Assembly (NCBI GenBank): GCA_045126595.1
Contig: JBGVOS010000021.1
Span: 1 to 8,643, forward strand
Length of the DNA stretch: 8,643 nucleotides
Direction of reading: 5' to 3'
Source of the DNA: UBA1189 sp045126595
Lineage (GTDB): Bacteria > Bacteroidota > Bacteroidia > Bacteroidales > Bacteroidaceae
Numbering within the stretch: position 1 is the first letter of the stretch; each line of letters begins with the position of its first letter. Shown piece after piece: positions 1 to 5,661 of the stretch. Both the position numbers and the translations under genes were made by a program. Below the pieces are notes generated by a model. That model worked only from the letters and a program-made list of their open reading frames with translations, made no database searches and had not been told where the DNA came from.

Positions 1-106
1 CGCAAATCAGAGCCGTCCGATTTTTCTGCCGCAAGGCTCCGATAATTCTATCAAAAGGCTCTGATAAATCCATCGGACGGCTCTGATTTTTCTATGCGAA
101 GTAAGC
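1..106. repeat. Degenerate 22-bp tandem repeat array with an embedded inverted repeat
   Basis: Four units of exactly 22 bp begin with GAT at 19, 41, 63 and 85. Each runs GAT-(A/T-rich)-TCTR-...-GGCTCY; the last unit loses the GGCTCY end. A weaker partial unit occupies 1-18, so the array may continue past the left edge. The best matching segments are AAGGCTCCGATAA (33-45) and AAGGCTCTGATAA (55-67), with one mismatch. The two outer units also form a perfect 18-bp inverted repeat, 4-21 against 72-89, so transcribed RNA could fold into a long hairpin. No ORF is evident here. Function is unknown. Confidence 0.7.
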
Positions 107-128
107 CAATCTGCCGCGCATGACCAAG

Positions 129-162
129 AAAATCACCGACGGGTGATATCCTCGGTGATTTT
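129..162. terminator. Bidirectional hairpin terminator
   Basis: AAAATCACCGA (129-139) pairs perfectly with TCGGTGATTTT (152-162), giving an 11-bp stem and a 12-nt loop. A T-run (159-164) follows on the plus strand, and A residues preceding the stem give a shorter T-run on the minus strand. It begins 12 nt after the stop codon at 174-176, so it fits as terminator for the minus-strand gene. A weaker outer dyad, AGCCAAT (104-110) with ATTGGCT (169-175), encloses it and reaches the stop codon. Confidence 0.75.
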
Positions 163-173
163 TTAACAATTGG

Positions 174-566
174 CTATCGACACTCTAGCAACTCGTTTAG
201 TGTAGCCGCTATACGGTACATCCGCTCGTATGCTTGTCGGCTGATGCCATAGACGGTATCGTAGCGCCACTCCGTGAAGGGGCGCACATACATTGTGCGC
301 GAGATGCCCTTCAGCGACTGGTAGCTGAGTGGCACACGATATTCCTCTGTGGGAAACACCTCCTCCATATAACAGCAGAAACCGCGGTAGTCTGTCCCAT
401 CGGGATAGATACCACGGTCTACCAATATGCGGAATATCGCCTGCCAGTGCACCTTGCGAGTGACGAGGTAGCGCCCGTCAAGTCCTCTGTAGTTCATTAG
501 TTTACTTAGACTTTCCGCGATGTCTGTAGCCCCCTCTCCTCTTGGAGAGGGTTGGGGTGAGGCCAC
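174..566 (-). CDS. Hypothetical protein, probably the 3' part of a frameshifted gene
   Basis: I do not recognise a named family. The soluble body runs from an ATG at 497 (107 residues, starting MNYRGLDGRYLVTRKVHW) to TAG at 174-176. It is rich in Tyr and Arg, has no membrane segment or signal peptide, and looks like a compact domain. The longer open frame starts at a GTG at 566, but its first residues (ASPQPSPRGEGA) are the translation of a palindromic intergenic repeat, so 566 is not convincing as a natural start. Removing one A from the A8 run at 578-585 fuses this frame with the upstream 29-codon ORF (574-663) into one continuous 162-residue protein. I therefore read it as the C-terminal part of a split or slippage-expressed gene. 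No Shine-Dalgarno is visible ahead of 497 or 566, which is usual in Bacteroidota. The function cannot be inferred. Confidence 0.6.
   Translation of the reverse strand: MASPQPSPRGEGATDIAESLSKLMNYRGLDGRYLVTRKVHWQAIFRILVDRGIYPDGTDYRGFCCYMEEVFPTEEYRVPLSYQSLKGISRTMYVRPFTEWRYDTVYGISRQAYERMYRIAATLNELLECR
529..563. repeat. PSPRGEG-type palindromic intergenic repeat
   Basis: The core is a perfect 8-bp stem, CCCTCTCC (532-539) and GGAGAGGG (544-551), with loop TCTT, followed by TTGGGGTGAGGC. On the minus strand this reads CCTCACCCCAACCCTCTCC and translates as SPQPSPRGEGA, a peptide I recall as a hallmark of a repeat scattered through Bacteroidota and other bacterial genomes. Here it lies inside an open reading frame and contributes residues to it. 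The boundaries are approximate. Confidence 0.75.
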
Positions 567-573
567 TCTTGCT

Positions 574-663
574 TCAATTTTTTTTCACTCTGTCACACAG
601 TAGTGCCAGTTCATGTTCCAACGCATCCATGCGTGCTAACAATAGTTTGATTTGTTGTTCCAT
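574..663 (-). CDS. Short coiled-coil-like ORF, probable 5' part of the frameshifted gene
   Basis: This ORF is 29 codons from ATG (661-663) to TGA (574-576). It reads MEQQIKLLLARMDALEHE and ends LLCDRVKKN. It is amphipathic, with Leu/Met/Ile at heptad-like spacing, so a short coiled coil is plausible. It ends within 12 bases of an A8 run (578-585). In the alternative frame after that run the protein continues KKIEARVASPQPS and joins the downstream ORF without a stop. As a stand-alone product it would be a micropeptide; as part of the fusion it would be the N-terminal coiled coil of a 162-residue protein. I favour the second reading. The start lies 29 nt after the hairpin at 693-726. No clear TAnnTTTG promoter is visible between them. 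Confidence 0.5.
   Translation of the reverse strand: MEQQIKLLLARMDALEHELALLCDRVKKN
578..585 (-). other. A8 homopolymer at a frameshift junction
   Basis: Eight consecutive T on the plus strand (A8 in the coding sense). With eight, the frame reads GTG AAA AAA AAT TGA and stops. With seven it reads GTG AAA AAA ATT GAA GCA AGA GTG GCC and continues to the stop at 174. The tract could cause a real frameshift mutation, phase variation, transcriptional slippage or an assembly error; the sequence alone does not decide. Confidence 0.7.
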
Positions 664-692
664 AAGTTTTGACAGATAAGTTTATACTATAA

Positions 693-726
693 ACGGATGC
701 CGCCAAGTATGCTTGGCGACATCCGT
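693..726 (-). terminator. Strong hairpin, probable terminator downstream of the YidE-like gene
   Basis: ACGGATGCCGCCAAG (693-707) pairs with CTTGGCGACATCCGT (712-726), with one C-A mismatch and a TATG loop. On the minus strand the stem is followed by TTTATAG, a short T-rich tail. It lies 134 nt after the stop at 860, so the transporter mRNA would carry a long 3' region. The 196-bp gap 664-859 otherwise holds the repeat word at 829-851 and no ORF I would defend. A perfect 15-bp palindrome, GTTTATACTATAAAC (680-694), abuts the hairpin and may be an operator or chance. Confidence 0.6.
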
Positions 727-828
727 ACACATGTTTACTAATTACTACGCACACTTCTTCACAGAGACATACGCAGTGGGGGAGCGGTGATGTGCCGCTA
801 TGCTTTGTTCTGTTTGGCTAAACTCTTT

Positions 829-851
829 AATGGGGATGCGGAGACATTGCG
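829..851. repeat. Intergenic repeat word, copy 1
   Basis: This 23-bp stretch (core GGGGATGCGGAGACAT) recurs with one change at 5583-5605. Copy 1 lies 8 nt beyond the stop codon of the YidE-like transporter. Copy 2 is one arm of the terminator behind the large surface protein. Copy 1 has no matching arm nearby, only a weak GGGG/CCCC pairing (832-835 with 855-858). Both copies lie 3' of minus-strand genes, suggesting a dispersed terminator-like element. Confidence 0.6.
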
Positions 852-859
852 CTTGCCCC

Positions 860-2533
860 TTACAGTGCCATGAGCACCAGTATCTGTGCCGTCACCACGC
901 GCAGGAACATCGTGAGCGGGTAGACGGTAGAATAGGCTACTGAGGCCTGGTTGTTACCGCATATCTCGTTGCTGTAGGCCAGGGCGGGAGGGTCGGTCAT
1001 GGCACCCGAGATGAGACCCGCGATGGTGAAGTAGCTGAGCTTGCACTTCACACGAGCGATGACGCCGATGATGAGGCAAGGCAGTGTGGTAATGAGGAAG
1101 CCGTAGAGAATCCACCAGTAACCACCATTGAGCACGGTGTCCACGAAGCCGTCGCCCGCACCGATACCTACCGAAGCGAGGAAGAGCGTGATACCTATCT
1201 GGCGTATCATCTTATTGGCCGAGGAGGTGGTGTAGGTCACCATCTTCATCTGCGGGCCGAACTTGCTGATGAGGATACTCACGATGAGCGGACCGCCTGC
1301 GAGGCCGAGCTTCACGGGTACGGGCACGTTGGGGATGAAGATAGGCAGTGAGCCGAGCACCACACCCAGGGCGATGCCGAGGAAGATGGCGGTGAGGTTG
1401 GGCTCTTCGAGGCGCTTCACCGAGTTGCCCATGAGCTTCGAAATCTTCTCTATGCTCTCGGGCTTACCCACCACGACCACGCGGTCGCCCAGCTGGAGCA
1501 GCAGGTGCGGGTCGGCGATGAGGTCGACACCGGCACGCGAGATGCGCGAGATGGTGACGTTGAAGGTCTGGCGCAGCTTGAGGTCACCCAAACGCTTGCC
1601 GTTGATCTGGGGATTGGTGATGATGAAGCGGTCAGCGGTAAGGTTGTTGGCCTCGATGGCATCCCACTCGGCCATGTTCATGTCGATACGGGGACCGATG
1701 AGCAGGGTCAACGCCTCGAGTTCAAGCGGAGAGGCTACGATAAACACCTTGTCGCCCATGCCCAGTGTGGTGGTCGACTCGGCCAGCTCAATGTCGTGGG
1801 TACGCTCGTGGAGCACACGGGTGATGACGCACTTGCGGCCGAAGAGTTCGTTGATCTCACGGACGGTGTGTCCGCACATCGATTCGTTGTGTACCTCAAG
1901 TGTAATGGCTTCGAGCTGCTCGGCATTCTCCTTGTTGCGCTCCATCATGATGCGGCGCTCGTTGTCGAAGTTGACGCGGAAGATATGCTTCAAGACGATG
2001 ATGCTCAGGATGATACCCACCACGCCGAGGGGATAGGCCACGGCATAGCCCTGTGCGATGGTAGCGTTGCTCTGGCCCGTCATGTCGAAGTAGGTCTGCT
2101 GCGCAGCACCCAGTCCCGGAGTGTTGGTCACGGCACCGCTGAGCACACCCACCATGCTCACGAGGTCGGTACCCGTGATGAGGTGTATGGCATAGGCCGT
2201 GCAGCAGCCGAGGAGCACGATACCTGCTGCGAGCATGTTGAGCGTGACACCACCCTTGCGGAACGAGGAGAAGAATCCCGGGCCCACCTCAAGACCGATG
2301 CTATAGATGAAGAGGATGAGACCGAACTCCTTGACGAAGTGGGAGGTGGTGGCATCGAGCAGGAAGCCGAAGTGGCCCGCCACGATACCCACGAAGAGTA
2401 TCCAGGTGACACCCAGCGACACGCTGCCAAACTTGATACGATTAAGCCCGAGGCCAATGGCGATGACGATGGCCACGATGAACACCGAGTGGGCCACGCC
2501 ACTACCGGTGAAGAGGTTTACTAACCATTCCAT
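860..2533 (-). CDS. yidE: YidE-like AspT-family transporter with two RCK_C domains
   Basis: A 557-residue inner-membrane transporter of the aspartate:alanine exchanger family, close in length and layout to E. coli YidE (about 553 residues). The first membrane half spans about 10-185 and carries SGAVTNTPGLGAAQQ (132-146). Two RCK_C (TrkA_C) domains follow at about 207-280 and 298-370, the second with the strand motif LQLGDRVVVVG. The second membrane half spans about 378-557 and carries SGAMTDPPALAYSNE (509-523) and the end motif STVYPLTMFLR. The TDPPALA signature matches what I recall of YidE rather than AspT. The ATG at 2531-2533 is the natural start, 32 nt after the LysR stop, so the two genes probably share an mRNA. 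The family includes AspT (Asp/Ala exchange) and SucE (succinate export); YidE's substrate is unknown to me. RCK_C domains suggest gating by a bound ligand. It appears intact. The symbol is by homology. Confidence 0.9.
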   Translation of the reverse strand: MEWLVNLFTGSGVAHSVFIVAIVIAIGLGLNRIKFGSVSLGVTWILFVGIVAGHFGFLLDATTSHFVKEFGLILFIYSIGLEVGPGFFSSFRKGGVTLNMLAAGIVLLGCCTAYAIHLITGTDLVSMVGVLSGAVTNTPGLGAAQQTYFDMTGQSNATIAQGYAVAYPLGVVGIILSIIVLKHIFRVNFDNERRIMMERNKENAEQLEAITLEVHNESMCGHTVREINELFGRKCVITRVLHERTHDIELAESTTTLGMGDKVFIVASPLELEALTLLIGPRIDMNMAEWDAIEANNLTADRFIITNPQINGKRLGDLKLRQTFNVTISRISRAGVDLIADPHLLLQLGDRVVVVGKPESIEKISKLMGNSVKRLEEPNLTAIFLGIALGVVLGSLPIFIPNVPVPVKLGLAGGPLIVSILISKFGPQMKMVTYTTSSANKMIRQIGITLFLASVGIGAGDGFVDTVLNGGYWWILYGFLITTLPCLIIGVIARVKCKLSYFTIAGLISGAMTDPPALAYSNEICGNNQASVAYSTVYPLTMFLRVVTAQILVLMAL

Positions 2534-2565
2534 GTTGCTTGTATTGTTTTTTATAGATTATACGA

Positions 2566-3468
2566 CTACAGCCACTCCTTGACTCGTTCGCGTATGGCAT
2601 TCGAGTCGCTCAACATCCGAATAAACTCCTGTGCAGAGTGCTTGCGGTAGGTGTTTTTCAGGCGATGCACGCAACCTGCCATCTCGTTCCCCGGGATATT
2701 CAAGGGGATGGCTTTGACTCCCTTCTCATTGTGGAGGGTTGCCTCGGATAGTATAGTTGCCAGTTTGCTTTGCCTTATCAGTTTCAAGAGGATATGCACT
2801 TCGTTCAACTCTATACGCACATTGGGGCGGAAATAGGATTTCGCCAACACCTGTTCCAATGCGTTGCGGGCTTGCAGACCTTTGGAGGGCATTGCCCAGT
2901 CAAACTTCTCCAGATCTTCGAGATGCACCTGTTCTAGCCCCGCCAGAGGGTGAGAGTCGCTGACGATGACTGACAGATGGTTGTCAAACAGGACGTGTGA
3001 TTCTATATTTTCATACATTTGCGTAGGCTTGAAGGCCAAGACAAAATCCACTTTCTGTTGTTCCAGCATATCCATAAGCTCCTCCATCGTCTTGTAGAAG
3101 ATGTTGAGTTTTACTTTAGGATATTGGTGCATGAAGTTGAGCAGGGTTTCTGTCAGGATGGAACTGAATGTGAAGGTAACGCCGATGTTCAGTGTTCCTG
3201 CAAGCAGTTTCTGCAAGTCCGAGATGCGCTCCACGCAGGTGTCTGCCGAATGCAGCGTTTGCTGCGCATAGGGGAGAATCTCTTGCCCGGCTTCTGTGAG
3301 GACTACTTTGTGGTTGTCCCTTTCGAACAGTAGTGTATTCAGTTCTTGCTCCAATTGTTTGATTTGATGCGAGAGGGTACTCTGCGTGATGAACAACTGG
3401 CGGGCAGCATCAGAGAAGTTCAGCGTCTCTGCTACTTTTGCAAAATACTTTAATTGTCTGAGTTCCAT
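2566..3468 (-). CDS. LysR-type transcriptional regulator
   Basis: This is a full-length 300-residue LysR regulator. The N-terminal winged helix-turn-helix spans about 1-62. It opens with MELRQLKYFAKVAETLNFSD, followed by AARQLFITQSTLSHQIKQLE (recognition helix) and the wing region LLFERDNHKVVLTEAG. A linker helix (about 64-90) leads to the periplasmic-binding-like effector domain, about 91-297. The start at 3466-3468 gives the canonical LysR N-terminus. The gene is co-directional with and 32 nt upstream of the YidE-like transporter, not divergent from it as is common for LysR regulators. The simplest model is an autoregulated regulator-transporter operon. A TACCTTTG element lies upstream at 3512-3519 and an inverted repeat at 3557-3583. 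The effector is unknown; the transported compound or its metabolic relative is a reasonable guess. It could also act on the neighbouring transporter operon. Confidence 0.93.
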   Translation of the reverse strand: MELRQLKYFAKVAETLNFSDAARQLFITQSTLSHQIKQLEQELNTLLFERDNHKVVLTEAGQEILPYAQQTLHSADTCVERISDLQKLLAGTLNIGVTFTFSSILTETLLNFMHQYPKVKLNIFYKTMEELMDMLEQQKVDFVLAFKPTQMYENIESHVLFDNHLSVIVSDSHPLAGLEQVHLEDLEKFDWAMPSKGLQARNALEQVLAKSYFRPNVRIELNEVHILLKLIRQSKLATILSEATLHNEKGVKAIPLNIPGNEMAGCVHRLKNTYRKHSAQEFIRMLSDSNAIRERVKEWL

Positions 3469-3511
3469 AAGTTATGCCTTTGGCTATGTCTACAGCCATC
3501 TTTCGAGGGTA

Positions 3512-3519
3512 CAAAGGTA
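3512..3519 (-). promoter_or_regulatory. Bacteroidota-type -7 promoter element for the LysR-transporter operon
   Basis: The minus strand reads TACCTTTG, matching the Bacteroidota -7 consensus TAnnTTTG. It sits 43 nt upstream of the LysR ATG, giving a predicted leader of roughly 35 nt. The -33 element (TTTG expected about 19-21 nt further upstream) is weak, reading near TTCA, which fits a promoter needing an activator. The predicted leader contains a small TGGCT/AGCCA dyad (3481-3498). Confidence 0.6.
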
Positions 3520-3556
3520 TGTAAAGTTTGCATTGTAGTGAAGTATGTATTATGGT

Positions 3557-3583
3557 TTATTTCGATTGTGGATATTGAAATAA
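3557..3583. promoter_or_regulatory. Candidate LysR operator dyad
   Basis: TTATTTC (3557-3563) and GAAATAA (3577-3583) form a perfect 7-bp inverted repeat with a 13-bp spacer. An overlapping imperfect dyad is ATTGTG (3565-3570) with CACATT (3585-3590). The site lies about 40-70 bp upstream of the -7 element at 3512-3519, the region LysR proteins usually occupy. The spacing does not match the classic T-N11-A box, so the assignment is tentative. Confidence 0.35.
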
Positions 3584-3611
3584 TCACATTATAGCATCTT
3601 TTTTCAGAACG

Positions 3612-3637
3612 AAAGGGATGGGGTCACCCATCCCTTT
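3612..3637 (-). terminator. Hairpin terminator of the small-membrane-protein/AspT operon
   Basis: AAAGGGATGGG (3612-3622) pairs perfectly with CCCATCCCTTT (3627-3637), an 11-bp stem with a 4-nt loop. It begins 26 nt after the transporter stop at 3664-3666. The T-tract after the stem on the minus strand is short (TTTCGTTCTG). Its position between two tandem operons supports termination. Confidence 0.75.
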
Positions 3638-3663
3638 TGCAATCGTTTTTCGCCAAATGATTT

Positions 3664-5268
3664 CTATACCACGAACATCGCTATCACCTGTATGAATAGG
3701 ATGAGGAATACCATGGCGATGGGGTATACCGTAGCATAGGCCACACCGGGCATATTGCTGTCGACCATAGAGTCGGCTGCCACGAGTCCTGGGGTACTGG
3801 TCATACCACCAGTGATGGCTCCCATCATGTCCAACGGGTTAATCTTGAGCAGATAACGACCCACGAGCAAGGCTACAAACATGGGAATCAAGGTTACTGC
3901 CACGCCTACGGCAAACATGGTCAGTCCACTATCCTGGAAAGTCGCCACGAGGTTCTTACCAGCCGATGTGCCCACCTCGGCGAGGAAGAGCAGCAGACCC
4001 AATTGACGCAAGAGATGGTTGGATGCTCCCGACATGGTCCATAGAACAGGGCCAGTCTTACCCACGGCACCGAGAATCAAAGCCGTGATGAGTACGCCTC
4101 CTGTCAGTCCCGGTGAGAAAGACAGACTGCCACCGAGCGGGATATTCAGTTTGCCGAGCAATACACCCAATACGATACCGAGCGCGATGGGGAAGAAGTC
4201 GGTGTCGGACAATCGCTTGACATCATTGCCCAAGAGCTGTGTCACACCTGCCAATCCCTCCTTCTCGCCGACTACCGTCAGCTTGTCGCCAAACTTCAGC
4301 CTCAGGTCCGGCGAGGGCGATATGTCGATACCGCTACGGCGTACACGAGTCACCGTGCATCCATAGTTCTGCGACAGGTTGATATACCCTATAGTCTTGT
4401 TCACCACATCCTTCTTTGTCAACAGCAATTGTGCCACCTCTTGCGAGTGGTGCAGGGGGAGCTTCCCCTCCTCACGCTTGCCTATGAGCACGGCCAGCTT
4501 TGCCAACGCCTCTTCGGTGCCCACCGCCTGTATCGTGTCGCCCTCATGCAGTATGGTGGAGGCTTGCGGTATGATAATCTCCTTACCATGTTGTATGCGA
4601 GAGATGACAGCTCCTGTCATGGCACGTACATTCAGTTGCTGCAATGTGTTGCCGAATGCCATTCTATTGGTCACCTTGAAGATGCAGGTTGTCAGCTCGG
4701 GGTATTGCTCGCGTTGTTCTGCTTCCAGTCGTCTGGCCTCTTGCTGCAGGTCGATACGCCACATCTTGGGAAGCAGTTTGATGAAGAGGATTACACCGAT
4801 AACACCAAACGGATAGGCCACACCATAAGCGATAGATGCCAACGGCGAATGGGTGCTGTCAATAGCCACAGCCAGACCGGGCGTACTGGTGAGTGCACCG
4901 GCTATAAGACCTACGATACTGGGTGTGTCCAGTCCCAGCAGGTACTTGAATCCGACAGCCGAGACACATGCCGAAGCGATAATCAGCAAGGCAATGATGA
5001 TGAGTGATTTCCCCTTACTTCGGAAAGAATCGAAGAATCCCGGTCCGGCCTGTATGCCTATGGTGAAGATAAACAGCACCAGACCAAAGTTGCCCAATTC
5101 CTTGGGGATAACCACTCCGTAATGCCCGAAAAGCAATGCCACGAAGATGACAGCCGATACATCGAGAGATAACCCCTTGACCTTTATCCGCCCCAGCAAG
5201 AACCCCAAAGCTACGATAGCAAACAGCGAAAAGTAAGATGATTGTAACAGTTCTGTAAGTATGTTCAT
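3664..5268 (-). CDS. AspT-family transporter with two RCK_C domains (AspT/YbjL-like subclass)
   Basis: A 534-residue inner-membrane transporter with the same plan as the YidE-like gene. The first membrane half spans about 10-170 with IAGALTSTPGLAVAID (122-137). A charged, possibly helical linker (171-190, EARRLEAEQREQYPE) leads to two RCK_C domains at about 195-265 and 280-348; the second contains LRLKFGDKLTVVG. The second membrane half spans about 356-534 with ITGGMTSTPGLVAADSM (485-501) and ATVYPIAMVFLILF. Both halves keep TSTPG, unlike the YidE-like protein, where the second is TDPPA, so the two genes belong to different subclasses. The ATG at 5266-5268 follows the stop of the small upstream gene by 3 nt, implying translational coupling. 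Known relatives exchange aspartate and alanine or export dicarboxylates; the substrate here is not readable. The sequence appears intact. Confidence 0.9.
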   Translation of the reverse strand: MNILTELLQSSYFSLFAIVALGFLLGRIKVKGLSLDVSAVIFVALLFGHYGVVIPKELGNFGLVLFIFTIGIQAGPGFFDSFRSKGKSLIIIALLIIASACVSAVGFKYLLGLDTPSIVGLIAGALTSTPGLAVAIDSTHSPLASIAYGVAYPFGVIGVILFIKLLPKMWRIDLQQEARRLEAEQREQYPELTTCIFKVTNRMAFGNTLQQLNVRAMTGAVISRIQHGKEIIIPQASTILHEGDTIQAVGTEEALAKLAVLIGKREEGKLPLHHSQEVAQLLLTKKDVVNKTIGYINLSQNYGCTVTRVRRSGIDISPSPDLRLKFGDKLTVVGEKEGLAGVTQLLGNDVKRLSDTDFFPIALGIVLGVLLGKLNIPLGGSLSFSPGLTGGVLITALILGAVGKTGPVLWTMSGASNHLLRQLGLLLFLAEVGTSAGKNLVATFQDSGLTMFAVGVAVTLIPMFVALLVGRYLLKINPLDMMGAITGGMTSTPGLVAADSMVDSNMPGVAYATVYPIAMVFLILFIQVIAMFVV

Positions 5269-5271
5269 TGA

Positions 5272-5424
5272 TTATTCTATGATATGATTAAGACTATAGG
5301 CCAGCTCGCGCTGTTCATCCGTTAAACCCTTTTTCAAATCTCGAATTCTTTCCCACGCTCTGAAGAGAATGGCGAGGAGTACCACCAATGCAATCGTCGC
5401 CCAAAGAATAGTTACTTTAGTCAT
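5272..5424 (-). CDS. Small single-pass membrane protein, operon partner of the AspT-family transporter
   Basis: This is a 50-residue ORF from ATG at 5422-5424 to TAA at 5272-5274. Residues 4-22 (VTILWATIALVVLLAILFR) form one hydrophobic segment. Residues 23-50 are charged and helix-prone (AWERIRDLKKGLTDEQRELA), probably cytoplasmic by the positive-inside rule. The open frame extends upstream to 5601, but that extension would start in the terminator of the preceding gene and run through the promoter at 5451-5458. The ATG at 5424, about 20 nt after the predicted transcription start, is far better. The 3-nt gap to the transporter suggests the two products are made together and may interact, for example as an accessory or regulatory subunit. 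I recognise no named family. Confidence 0.75.
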   Translation of the reverse strand: MTKVTILWATIALVVLLAILFRAWERIRDLKKGLTDEQRELAYSLNHIIE

Positions 5425-5450
5425 AATTAATATAGCTTTTTTTGATGGTG

Positions 5451-5458
5451 CAAAGGTA
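5451..5458 (-). promoter_or_regulatory. Bacteroidota-type -7 promoter element for the small-protein/AspT operon
   Basis: The minus strand reads TACCTTTG, matching TAnnTTTG. It lies 26 nt upstream of the ATG at 5424 and is followed by an A/T-rich leader (GCTATATTAATT) with no Shine-Dalgarno, as expected in Bacteroidota. The -33 element is weak (CTTC about 20 nt upstream). Confidence 0.65.
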
Positions 5459-5587
5459 GACAAAGCCATCGGGATGATGAAGCCGATATTATGGACTGTT
5501 TCGATGATGGCTATCGAAAACATGCTTCCTGTCTGACGGCAAGAAATTCCCAATACATGTAATGGTAAAGTCCAAACCGAAAAATGG

Positions 5588-5637
5588 GGATGCGGAGACA
5601 TCGCGTGAGCGAAAATCCGTCGATGTCGTCCGCATCC
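5588..5637 (-). terminator. Long hairpin terminator of the surface-protein gene, containing repeat copy 2
   Basis: GGATGCGGAGACATCG (5588-5603) pairs with CGATGTCGTCCGCATCC (5621-5637), 16 pairs with one bulged G at 5628 and a 17-nt loop. On the minus strand the stem is followed by CCATTTTTC, a proper T-run. It starts 24 nt after the stop at 5662. The left arm and flank (5583-5605) repeat the 829-851 word with 22 of 23 bases identical. The rest of the gap, 5459-5582, shows no convincing gene. Confidence 0.8.
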
Positions 5638-5661
5638 TTGGCTATCGGCAAATAGTTTGGG

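Noticed and set aside
1..106. CRISPR array
   Set aside because: The 22-bp units are contiguous and degenerate, with no constant repeat separated by unique spacers and no cas genes nearby.
1263..2036. 257-codon plus-strand ORF in the same transporter gene
   Set aside because: It is a second shadow frame with low-complexity Ser/Arg/Met composition and no recognisable domain or promoter.
1505..2524. 339-codon plus-strand ORF antisense to the YidE-like gene
   Set aside because: It is a shadow ORF. Its composition (His/Asp/Glu-rich, no domain) mirrors the reverse complement of a GC-rich membrane protein gene that is itself full length and clearly homologous.
4429..5007. 192-codon plus-strand ORF antisense to the second transporter
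   Set aside because: It is a shadow of the AspT-family gene with no coherent domain and no start context.
5451..5475. Full -33/-7 promoter with TTTG close upstream of TACCTTTG
   Set aside because: The nearby TTTG (in GGCTTTGTC) is only a few bases from the -7 motif, not the 19-21 nt spacing expected; only the -7 element is supported.
5425..5601. N-terminal extension of the small membrane protein to an ATG at 5601
   Set aside because: It would start inside the terminator hairpin of the preceding gene and translate through the TACCTTTG promoter; the ATG at 5424 is better placed.
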